Assembly (NCBI GenBank): GCA_003454835.1
Contig: DMTA01000170.1
Location: forward strand, 244-7,382
From: Achromobacter sp.
Lineage (GTDB): Bacteria; Pseudomonadota; Gammaproteobacteria; Burkholderiales; Burkholderiaceae_B
Reading direction: 5' to 3'
DNA length: 7,139 nt
Made by a program: the position numbers and the translations under genes. Of this stretch, positions 1 to 5,335 are shown piece by piece. The notes beneath the pieces were generated by a model. It was not told where the DNA came from. It did not search any database and saw only the letters and a program-made list of their open reading frames with translations. Position 1 is the first letter of the stretch. Every line of letters starts with the position of its first letter.

Positions 1-1
1 T

Positions 2-109
2 TTCGACCGCGCGGTCGAAACCGGCATCCGCCGTTGCAACCCGTTCCCGAAGCCCTCGACGGGCCGCTACGAACCCATTATTGACGTTGTCTACAGAATG
101 TATGACTGA
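2..109 (+). CDS. tolA: TolA C-terminal fragment (partial, 5' end outside window)
   Basis: An open frame enters from the left edge and ends with TGA at 107-109, giving 35 residues that finish IIDVVYRMYD. The segment RRCNPFPKPSTGRYEP is typical of the last part of TolA domain III, the TonB/TolA C-terminal fold. In the family, TolA is an inner-membrane protein whose C-terminal domain crosses the periplasm to contact Pal and TolB and transmits proton-motive force from TolQR. The cysteine in RRC lies where betaproteobacterial TolA proteins commonly have one, possibly for a disulfide (inference). The stop is 16 bp before the tolB ATG, so the two are almost certainly co-transcribed. The identity rests on this short tail plus the downstream tolB-pal-cpoB order. 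Confidence 0.85.
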   Translation, partial: FDRAVETGIRRCNPFPKPSTGRYEPIIDVVYRMYD

Positions 110-110
110 C

Positions 111-115
111 AGGAG
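111..115 (+). promoter_or_regulatory. tolB ribosome binding site
   Basis: AGGAG lies 10 nt before the ATG at 126, just after the tolA stop. It decides the tolB start: the frame could be opened upstream at a TTG at 81, but that would overlap tolA and lie ahead of this Shine-Dalgarno sequence. Confidence 0.75.
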
Positions 116-125
116 ATTGACGAAC

Positions 126-1451
126 ATGACTCCCGCTTATAGTCGACGAGTACCCACTCTCGCGCTCTGGAGAGCATATGGAATCGGACTGCTGATGGTG
201 GCGCTTGCCTGCCTGATGGCCATGAAGCCCGCCCACGCACAACTGCGTGTGGACATATCCGGCACCGGCGCCACACAGTATCCCGTGGCCATCGCCGACT
301 TCGCCGTTGACGACACCCACGGCCGCGCGCTGGCCGAAGTCATCCGCGCCGACCTTACCCGCACCGGCCAGTTCCGCCTGATCAACGCGGCCGGCTCCGG
401 CCTGAACGTCGACTCCCCCATCGCCCACGACGACTGGCGCGGCAAGGGCGCCGACTTCATCGCCTACGGCAGCATCACGCGCGGCGCCGATGGCCGCTAC
501 GACGTGCGCTACCGCCTGGCCGACACGGTCAAGAAATCGCAGCTGGACGGCGTGGCCTTTTCGGGCACCGAGCAGGAACTGCGCCGCGTGGCCCACCAGA
601 TCGCCGACCGCATCTACGAAAAGATCACCGGCGTTCGCGGCGTGTTCTCGACCCGTATCGCATACGTGCTGAAGAAGGGCTCCACCTACGAACTGCAGGT
701 GGCGGACGCCGACGGCCAGAATCCGCAGGTTGCCCTGCGCTCGCGCGAGCCGATCATTTCGCCGTCCTGGTCGCCCGATGGCGCCAAGCTCGCCTACGTG
801 AGCTTCGAGTCCGGCAAGCCCGTCGTCTACGTGCACACGCTGGCCACCAGCGCCCGCGCACCGGTCGCCAACTTCAAGGGCAACAACAGCGCCCCGGGTT
901 GGTCGCCTGATGGCAGCAAACTCGCCGTCGCCCTGACGCGTGACGGTTTGTCGCAAATTTACGTCGTTAATGCGGCCGATGGCTCGAATCCGAGCCGAGT
1001 TACGCGTTCTCCCGGGATTGACACCGAGCCGAGCTTTACGCCCGACGGCGCTTCCATTATCTTTACGAGTGACCGCAGCGGCGGGCCGCAAATCTATCAG
1101 ACCGGCTCGACAGGCGGCGAAGCACGCCGTCTCACGTTTAATGGTGGTTACAACATCTCACCCCGAATTTCCCCCGATGGATCGACGCTGCTGTACGTTG
1201 CAAGACGAGACGGCGCGTTTCGAATCGCATCTCTGAACTTGTCCACTGGTGCCGAAGCCTTGCTGACTGATGGTCGTGACGATCAGTCGCCCAGCTTTGC
1301 GCCCAACGGAATGCAAGTGCTCTACGCCGCCATCCAAAATGGCCGTAGCGTGCTGGCAGGTGTGTCAAGCGATGGACGCGTGCGACAAACGCTTTCGGTA
1401 CTGAACGGGGAAATACGTGAACCGACTTGGGGCCCATTCATTACCCGATAA
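126..1451 (+). CDS. tolB: Tol-Pal system periplasmic protein TolB
   Basis: The product has 441 residues, close to the usual length of about 430. TolB is the periplasmic partner of Pal and TolA in the envelope-constriction machine. Residues 1-38 form a signal peptide: a basic start, a hydrophobic core GLLMVALACLMAM, and cleavage after AHA38. The mature protein begins QLRVDISG, the flexible N-terminus that in the family binds the TolA C-terminal domain. Residues 39 to about 170 match the alpha/beta N-terminal domain (GVRGVFSTRIAYV marks its end). Residues 185-441 form the six-bladed PD40 beta-propeller with repeat motifs WSPDG (215-219), WSPDG (259-263), FTPDG (304-308), ISPDG (348-352) and FAPNG (391-395). 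This face binds Pal. The ATG at 126 follows a good ribosome site 16 bp after tolA. From about nt 897 the codon use changes strongly toward A/T-ending codons, although the protein stays canonical (see findings). Confidence 0.96.
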   Translation: MTPAYSRRVPTLALWRAYGIGLLMVALACLMAMKPAHAQLRVDISGTGATQYPVAIADFAVDDTHGRALAEVIRADLTRTGQFRLINAAGSGLNVDSPIAHDDWRGKGADFIAYGSITRGADGRYDVRYRLADTVKKSQLDGVAFSGTEQELRRVAHQIADRIYEKITGVRGVFSTRIAYVLKKGSTYELQVADADGQNPQVALRSREPIISPSWSPDGAKLAYVSFESGKPVVYVHTLATSARAPVANFKGNNSAPGWSPDGSKLAVALTRDGLSQIYVVNAADGSNPSRVTRSPGIDTEPSFTPDGASIIFTSDRSGGPQIYQTGSTGGEARRLTFNGGYNISPRISPDGSTLLYVARRDGAFRIASLNLSTGAEALLTDGRDDQSPSFAPNGMQVLYAAIQNGRSVLAGVSSDGRVRQTLSVLNGEIREPTWGPFITR

Positions 1452-1470
1452 CACGTGTGACTCTCTTTGC

Positions 1471-1477
1471 AAAGGAA
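1471..1477 (+). promoter_or_regulatory. pal ribosome binding site
   Basis: AAAGGAA lies 5 nt before the ATG at 1483. It supports that start over an in-frame GTG at 1417 inside the tolB end, because only the 1483 start places a lipoprotein signal at the N-terminus. Confidence 0.7.
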
Positions 1478-1482
1478 CTATC

Positions 1483-1983
1483 ATGAAGTCGCGCATTGCC
1501 AAAAGCCTAACCATCGCCGCTCTGGCTGCCGCCCTGGCAGCTTGCAGCTCCGTCCCTCTCGACGATAAAGCGGGTCAGGGTGGAGGCGCTGGCCAAGGAT
1601 CTTCGGCCTCTGGCCAAATCCTTGATCCTTTCAACCCCCAAAGCATCCTGGCGCAACAGCGCTCGGTGTACTTTGATTTCGACAGCTACACCGTGTCGGA
1701 CCAATACCGTGGCCTGGTCGAAACCCATGCCAAGTACCTGGCTTCGCACCAACAGCAAAAGATCAAGATCGAAGGCAACACCGACGAACGCGGCGGTGCT
1801 GAGTACAACCTGGCCCTCGGCCAGCGTCGTGCCGACGCCGTGCGTCGCATGATGACCCTGCTGGGCGTCAGCGACAACCAGATCGAAACCATCAGCTTCG
1901 GCAAGGAAAAGCCGCGCTCGACGGGTACGACTGAAGCCGACTTTGCCGAAAACCGCCGCGCCGATATCAACTATCTGCGTTAA
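1483..1983 (+). CDS. pal: Peptidoglycan-associated lipoprotein Pal
   Basis: The product is a 166-residue outer-membrane lipoprotein that anchors the outer membrane to peptidoglycan and is moved by the Tol complex. The signal peptide MKSRIAKSLT plus an Ala/Leu core ends in the lipobox LAAC, so Cys21 would be lipidated. Residues +2/+3 are Ser, with no Asp at +2, consistent with outer-membrane sorting. Residues 22-50 form a Gly/Ser-rich tether. The OmpA-like domain runs from about 60 to 166: SVYFDFDSY (61-69), GNTDERGG (98-105) and ENRRADI (156-162). In this family the Asp of TDERG (D101) and the Arg of NRRA contact the diaminopimelate of the stem peptide, and both are present. The gene begins 31 bp after tolB with its own ribosome site and is followed by an intrinsic terminator. 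Its first 40 codons are as rich in A/T-ending codons as the tolB end. Confidence 0.97.
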   Translation: MKSRIAKSLTIAALAAALAACSSVPLDDKAGQGGGAGQGSSASGQILDPFNPQSILAQQRSVYFDFDSYTVSDQYRGLVETHAKYLASHQQQKIKIEGNTDERGGAEYNLALGQRRADAVRRMMTLLGVSDNQIETISFGKEKPRSTGTTEADFAENRRADINYLR

Positions 1984-2013
1984 GCTTTTCGCTTAGTCTG
2001 GAGCCCTACCTCG

Positions 2014-2052
2014 CGTCGGGACGGCCAGCCGGCCGTCCCGACGTTTGTTTTT
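2014..2052 (+). terminator. Strong rho-independent terminator between pal and cpoB
   Basis: A perfect 13-bp GC-rich stem (arm CGTCGGGACGGCC at 2014-2026, arm 2031-2043) encloses a 4-nt loop AGCC. It is followed directly by TTTGTTTTT (2044-2052). On the other strand the hairpin is not followed by a T-run, so it works only rightward. It ends the pal transcript 31 bp after the stop codon. The cpoB ATG lies only 16 nt beyond the T-run, so cpoB would need read-through or a promoter further upstream. Confidence 0.93.
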
Positions 2053-2068
2053 ATACCCGGGAATATTC

Positions 2069-2758
2069 ATGCGCGATTACGTTCTGTCCCTGCGTCCCCT
2101 GATTGTGGCCACTGGCCTGGCGCTTGCCGCCCTCACGGCCCCCGCTCACGCTTTTTCCGACGATGAAGCCCGCAAGGCCATCCTGGATTTGCGCCAGCAG
2201 GTGCAGCAGCAGAACGAGCAAAGCCAACGCGCCAAGCTGCAACTGGCCGATCAGATCCAGTCGTTGCAGCAGGAAATTGCCCAACTGCGCGACCAGCTTG
2301 AATTGGTATCGCGCCAGCAACCGAGCGCCAAACCTGGCTCCGCGCCGGGCAGCGCCAATCCCCCGGGCGCCTCCGCCGGCGACCCCCAGGAACAGACCGC
2401 CTATGACGGCGCGATGGACCTGTTCCGCAAGGGCCAGTACAAGGAAGCGGCAGAATCGCTGGCCGCGTTTACCGCGCTTTATCCCAACAGTCAGCTCGCG
2501 CCCAGCGCCCAGTTCTACCAGGGCAGCAGCCGCTACGCGCTGAAGGACTTCAAGGGCACCATCGAGCAACTGAACGCCATGGTCCAGAAGTCGCCGGATA
2601 ACGCCCGCGCACCTGATGCGCTGCTGATCATTGCCGGCAGCCAGATCGAACTGAACAACCGCGCCGGCGCCAAGACCACCCTGCAGCGCATCGTCCGCGA
2701 GTACCCGACCACGCCGGCCGCCACCACGGCCAAGAGCCGGCTGCAACTGCTGCAGTAA
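2069..2758 (+). CDS. cpoB: Cell division coordinator CpoB (YbgF, Tol-Pal associated TPR protein)
   Basis: The product is a 229-residue periplasmic protein. In E. coli CpoB binds TolA and PBP1B and coordinates peptidoglycan synthesis with outer-membrane constriction. Residues 1-28 are a signal peptide ending APAHA, before FSDDEARK. Residues 33-83 are a Gln-rich coiled coil (LRQQVQQQNEQ, LQQEIAQLRDQLE) that trimerises in the family. Residues 84-106 are a Pro/Gly/Ala/Ser linker. Residues 108-229 hold three TPR-like repeats, including YDGAMDLFRKGQYKEAAE, AQFYQGSSRYALKDF and DALLIIAGSQIELNN, with LYPNSQLAP and EYPTTPAA as turns. The ATG at 2069 follows GGGAA (2059-2063) by 5 nt. The gene starts right after a terminator and its stop overlaps the next start (TAATG). 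The length and domain order match the family; no defect is seen. Confidence 0.94.
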   Translation: MRDYVLSLRPLIVATGLALAALTAPAHAFSDDEARKAILDLRQQVQQQNEQSQRAKLQLADQIQSLQQEIAQLRDQLELVSRQQPSAKPGSAPGSANPPGASAGDPQEQTAYDGAMDLFRKGQYKEAAESLAAFTALYPNSQLAPSAQFYQGSSRYALKDFKGTIEQLNAMVQKSPDNARAPDALLIIAGSQIELNNRAGAKTTLQRIVREYPTTPAATTAKSRLQLLQ

Positions 2759-3801
2759 TGCGGCACGCCGCAAGCGCGGCAGGCGCTTACCGCCACATTC
2801 TTCGCCGCCGGGCGGGGCTGATTGCCCTGCTGCTGGCGGCGATTCTGTTTGCGCTGCTGATCGACTTCACCGTGGGCCCCTCCGGCCTGCCCTGGCGCGC
2901 GCTCTGGCAGACGCTTGTCGCGCCCGGCGACGCCGATCCAACCTATCGCGTGATCGTCTGGGACATCCGCCTGCCGTCCGCCCTGATGGCCGCATTGGTG
3001 GGCATGGCGCTGGGCCTGGCGGGCGCCGAGATGCAGACCATCCTGAACAATCCCCTTGCCAGCCCGTTCACTCTGGGCGTGTCGTCGGCGGCCGCCTTTG
3101 GCGCGTCGTTGGCGATCGTGCTTCAGTTCGGATTGCCCGGCATCCCCGCCGGCTGGCTGATTGCCGCCAACGCCTTCCTGTTTGCCCTGCTGGCGGCGCT
3201 GCTGCTGGATGCCGTGGCCCGGTGGGGCGGCATGAACACGTCTGGCGTCGTGCTATTCGGCATTGCCATGGTGTTCACCTTCAATGCGCTGGTGTCGCTG
3301 GTGCAATTCACGGCCAGCGCCGAAGCCCTGCAAAATCTGGTGTTCTGGACGATGGGCAGCCTGGCGCGTTCAAGCTGGACGACCGTGGGCGTGCTGGCGC
3401 TGGCGTTCGCGGTGGCGCTGCCGCTGGCCATGCGGCAATCGTGGAAGCTGACCGCGTTGCGGTTGGGCGAGGACCGCGCCGCGAGCTTCGGCGTGGATGT
3501 GCGACGAGTGCGCGTGTCCGCATTGGCGCGGGTGAGCCTGCTGTCCGCGCTGGCGGTGGCCTTTGTCGGCACCATCGGCTTCATCGGACTGGTGGCGCCG
3601 CACATTGCGCGCCGGCTGTTCGGCGAGGACCACCGCTTTTATCTGCCGGGCAGCGCCCTGGTCGGCGCGGTGATCCTGTCGCTGGCGTCCATTGCGTCCA
3701 AGAACCTGATGCCCGGCGTGGTGGTGCCCGTGGGGATCGTGACCGCGTTGGTCGGCATACCGTTCTTCGTGTCCGTCGTGCTGCGCCGGCAGTTGCCATG
3801 A
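2758..3801 (+). CDS. FecCD-family ABC transporter permease (iron-siderophore/heme/cobalamin type)
   Basis: The product is a 347-residue polytopic inner-membrane protein of the BtuC/FhuB/FepD family, which imports metal chelates from the periplasm. A basic N-terminus (RHILRRR) precedes the first membrane segment (21-37). About nine to ten hydrophobic segments follow, near 75-95, 108-125, 133-153, 163-185, 207-225, 254-280, 298-315 and 320-342. Family signatures are RLPSALMAALVGMALGLAGA (71-90), NNPLASPFTLGVSS (97-110), the ATPase-coupling stretch LRLGEDRAASFGV (235-247), GFIGLVAPHIARRLFG (274-289) and VPVGIVTALVGIPFF (323-337). The ATG overlaps the cpoB stop in TAATG and no clear Shine-Dalgarno is visible, suggesting translational coupling. 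Downstream it overlaps the ATPase gene by ATGA. No Fur-box-like sequence is evident ahead of it, and no binding-protein gene is adjacent. The substrate cannot be decided from sequence; a ferric siderophore is the usual guess. Confidence 0.92.
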   Translation: MRHAASAAGAYRHILRRRAGLIALLLAAILFALLIDFTVGPSGLPWRALWQTLVAPGDADPTYRVIVWDIRLPSALMAALVGMALGLAGAEMQTILNNPLASPFTLGVSSAAAFGASLAIVLQFGLPGIPAGWLIAANAFLFALLAALLLDAVARWGGMNTSGVVLFGIAMVFTFNALVSLVQFTASAEALQNLVFWTMGSLARSSWTTVGVLALAFAVALPLAMRQSWKLTALRLGEDRAASFGVDVRRVRVSALARVSLLSALAVAFVGTIGFIGLVAPHIARRLFGEDHRFYLPGSALVGAVILSLASIASKNLMPGVVVPVGIVTALVGIPFFVSVVLRRQLP

Positions 3802-4610
3802 CAAAACCGGCACACACGCCCCAATCTGCCGGACTGGCGGTGCAAGCGCTGTCGGTGGGCTATGGGCGCGAAGACGTCCTGCACGACCTGTCCATTCCCG
3901 CGCTGGCCGCGGGCGAGGTGACGGCGCTGCTCGGACCCAATGGCAGTGGCAAGTCGACGTTGCTCAAGGCCTTGGCGGGCCTGGTGCGGCCCCGGGCGGG
4001 CAACGCGGCGCTGGACGAACTGGACCTGACCCGGCTGGACCACGGCGAGCGTGCGCGCCACGTGGTGTATCTGCCGCAGAGCCTGCCCGCGGCGGTTCAC
4101 CTGCGCGTGTTCGAATCGGTACTGGTCGCGGCGCGCGCGAGCGACGCCGCGGCGGGGCCCGTTGATCTGCAGGCCATCGACCAACTGCTGGCGCGGCTGG
4201 GTATTGCACATCTGGCGCTGCACTATCTGGACGCCCTCTCCGGCGGACAAAAGCAACTGGTGGGTCTGGCGCAGGCGCTGATCCGCCATCCGCGCGTGCT
4301 GTTGCTGGACGAGCCGCTATCGGCCCTGGATTTGAACTATCAGTTCCACGTCATGCGGCTACTGCGGCAAGAGACGCGAGAGCATGGCCTCATCAGCCTG
4401 ATCGTCTTGCACGATTTGAACGTGGCTCTGCAGCACGCGGACCAGGCGGTGATGATTCACGAGGGGCGTCTGCACGCTGCGGGAGCGCCGGCGGACGTCA
4501 TCACGCCGGATTCGCTGGCCGCCGTCTATGGCGTGGAGGCACGGGTGGAATCGTGCTCGCAGGGGCGCCGGCAGGTGCTGATCGACGGGCTGCAGGCGCA
4601 CCCCGGCTGA
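3798..4610 (+). CDS. ABC transporter ATP-binding protein (FepC/FhuC/BtuD type)
   Basis: The product is a 270-residue cytoplasmic ATPase that powers the adjacent permease. All nucleotide-binding motifs are intact: Walker A GPNGSGKST (46-54), Q-loop Gln94 in VVYLPQSLP, signature LSGGQKQ (147-153), Walker B LLLDE (168-172), D-loop SALD (175-178) and H-loop His205 in IVLHDLN. The PLSALDLNYQ segment and the C-terminal VYGVEARVE are typical of the iron-siderophore/vitamin B12 subgroup (COG1120). The ATG at 3798 overlaps the permease stop by 4 nt (ATGA), a standard coupled arrangement. Longer upstream reading in this frame would run inside the permease gene and is not protein-like. The gene ends the plus-strand run and is followed by two hairpins and then convergent ybaK. 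The specific chelate is unknown. Confidence 0.94.
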   Translation: MTKPAHTPQSAGLAVQALSVGYGREDVLHDLSIPALAAGEVTALLGPNGSGKSTLLKALAGLVRPRAGNAALDELDLTRLDHGERARHVVYLPQSLPAAVHLRVFESVLVAARASDAAAGPVDLQAIDQLLARLGIAHLALHYLDALSGGQKQLVGLAQALIRHPRVLLLDEPLSALDLNYQFHVMRLLRQETREHGLISLIVLHDLNVALQHADQAVMIHEGRLHAAGAPADVITPDSLAAVYGVEARVESCSQGRRQVLIDGLQAHPG

Positions 4611-4620
4611 CCAGGGCGGA

Positions 4621-4659
4621 CCGCAGCTCAGTGCTGCGGCACAGGCCGGGTCTCCGGCC
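4621..4659 (+). other. Two tandem hairpins after the ABC operon
   Basis: CCGCAGC-TCAGT-GCTGCGG (4621-4639, perfect 7-bp stem) is followed by GGCCGG-GTCT-CCGGCC (4644-4659, perfect 6-bp stem). They lie 10 nt after the ATPase stop in the convergent gap. Neither is followed by a T-run, so they are not a classical intrinsic terminator. They may protect the 3' end or act as a weak, possibly two-way, terminator (inference). Confidence 0.5.
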
Positions 4660-4705
4660 GCATGCTCGAATCCGAATCCCAGACCCAAAGATCAAACCGG
4701 GGCCT

Positions 4706-5203
4706 TCAGGCCCGCAGCGCCACGTCCGCGACCGGCGCGCCGGTCATGTCCGCCAGTTGGGCCGGCGTCAGGTTGAACACGGTGTGCGGATGGCCGGCGG
4801 CGGCCCACAGGCTTTCGTAATTGAAGAGATCCGCGTCCAGCAGCATCACCGGCTTGACCGCGTGGCCGATGGGGCAGACGCCGCCGATGGCGTAGCCGGT
4901 CATGTCGCGCACGAAACGCGCATCGGCCTTGGCCAGCGGGCCGACCTGCGCCGCGACCTTGCTTTCGTCCACGCGATTGGCGCCGCTGGCGATGACCAGC
5001 ACCGGCGCGTCGTCCGTGGCGCGGCGAAAGATGATGGACTTGGCGATCTGGGCGACTTCGCAGCCCAGGCCCGCAGCCGCTTCCGCCGAGGTCTTGCCCG
5101 ACTGGGGCAGCACCACCACGGGTTTGTCGTGCCCCATGTCCACCAGCAGGCGCGCAACGCGCTGGGCGGATTCCGGCAAGGCGGCGATGGATTCTGGCGA
5201 CAT
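4706..5203 (-). CDS. YbaK/EbsC-family aminoacyl-tRNA editing protein
   Basis: The product is a 165-residue, single-domain cytoplasmic protein of the YbaK/EbsC (INS-like) superfamily. Members hydrolyse mischarged tRNA in trans, for example Cys-tRNA(Pro) or Ala-tRNA(Pro). Visible signatures are the conserved lysine in AQIAKSIIFR (Lys55), VLVIASGANRVDESKVA (68-84), and the GxxxPxG loop GGVCPIG (107-113), followed by HAVKP and a C-terminal VFNLTPAQLADMTGA. Length and motif order match COG2606-type proteins. This subgroup differs from E. coli YbaK itself, so the exact tRNA substrate is open and I give no symbol. The ATG at 5203 is preceded by GGAG (plus-strand CTCC at 5213-5216) with a 9-nt spacer. 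It is convergent with the ABC operon and divergent from the hydrolase gene. A long hairpin lies in its leader. Confidence 0.9.
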   Translation of the reverse strand: MSPESIAALPESAQRVARLLVDMGHDKPVVVLPQSGKTSAEAAAGLGCEVAQIAKSIIFRRATDDAPVLVIASGANRVDESKVAAQVGPLAKADARFVRDMTGYAIGGVCPIGHAVKPVMLLDADLFNYESLWAAAGHPHTVFNLTPAQLADMTGAPVADVALRA

Positions 5204-5229
5204 CGTTGAAAACTCCGATCAAGGAAACT

Positions 5230-5259
5230 GGCGCGCTGGCGGACTCCCGCCGGCGCGCC
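5230..5259. other. Long GC hairpin in the ybaK leader / divergent promoter region
   Basis: The arm GGCGCGCTGGCGG (5230-5242) pairs with CCGCCGGCGCGCC (5247-5259) around the loop ACTC. This gives 13 positions with one G-U wobble in plus-strand RNA, or one A-C mismatch in minus-strand RNA. No T-run follows on either side. It lies 27-56 nt upstream of the ybaK start codon and would form the 5' end of the ybaK mRNA if the proposed promoter is right. Confidence 0.6.
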
Positions 5260-5266
5260 GCAGACG

Positions 5267-5275
5267 AGTGTATCA
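5267..5275 (-). promoter_or_regulatory. Possible extended -10 promoter for the ybaK-family gene
   Basis: On the minus strand the sequence reads TGATACACT, a TGn plus TACACT extended -10. No good -35 is seen 16-18 nt upstream. Transcription would start near 5260, at the base of the leader hairpin. This is based on pattern alone. Confidence 0.35.
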
Positions 5276-5301
5276 GCGTCCGCCGCAGCGCCGTGCCGGG
5301 C

Positions 5302-5307
5302 TAGAAT
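5302..5307 (+). promoter_or_regulatory. Possible -10 box for the alpha/beta hydrolase gene
   Basis: TAGAAT sits in a GC-rich stretch (GGGCTAGAATGCGGGC), with no convincing -35. If it is a real -10, transcription starts near 5314. The ATG at 5306 could then not be the start codon, which favours the ATG at 5336. Confidence 0.35.
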
Positions 5308-5335
5308 GCGGGCCTGGCTCCACCACCCGATCCAC

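Noticed and set aside
1018..1046. A perfect -35 consensus TTGACA inside tolB at 1018-1023, as a possible internal promoter for pal.
   Set aside because: No -10-like sequence occurs 15-19 nt downstream; the expected site reads CCCGAC.
78..1091. A 337-codon minus-strand open frame opposite tolB.
   Set aside because: It lies antisense to a canonical tolB and is of low-complexity Gly/Ala/Val/Arg type. Such frames are expected opposite GC-rich genes with strong third-position bias.
1451..1458. The palindrome ACACGTGT just after the tolB stop, as a possible operator.
   Set aside because: It is only 8 bp, does not extend and has no second copy nearby; chance is a sufficient explanation.
2170..2290. 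CAG-rich repeated codons in cpoB, as a possible tandem repeat.
   Set aside because: They encode the Gln-rich coiled coil expected of CpoB/YbgF, and the units are not exact repeats.
2051..2773. A 240-codon minus-strand open frame opposite cpoB.
   Set aside because: It mirrors the cpoB Gln/Ala coiled-coil codons, shows no recognisable domain and covers the terminator on the wrong strand.
3222..3797. A long upstream extension of the ATPase frame inside the permease gene.
   Set aside because: The translated extension is Arg/Gly/Ala-rich without domains. The ATGA overlap at 3798 gives a family-length ATPase.
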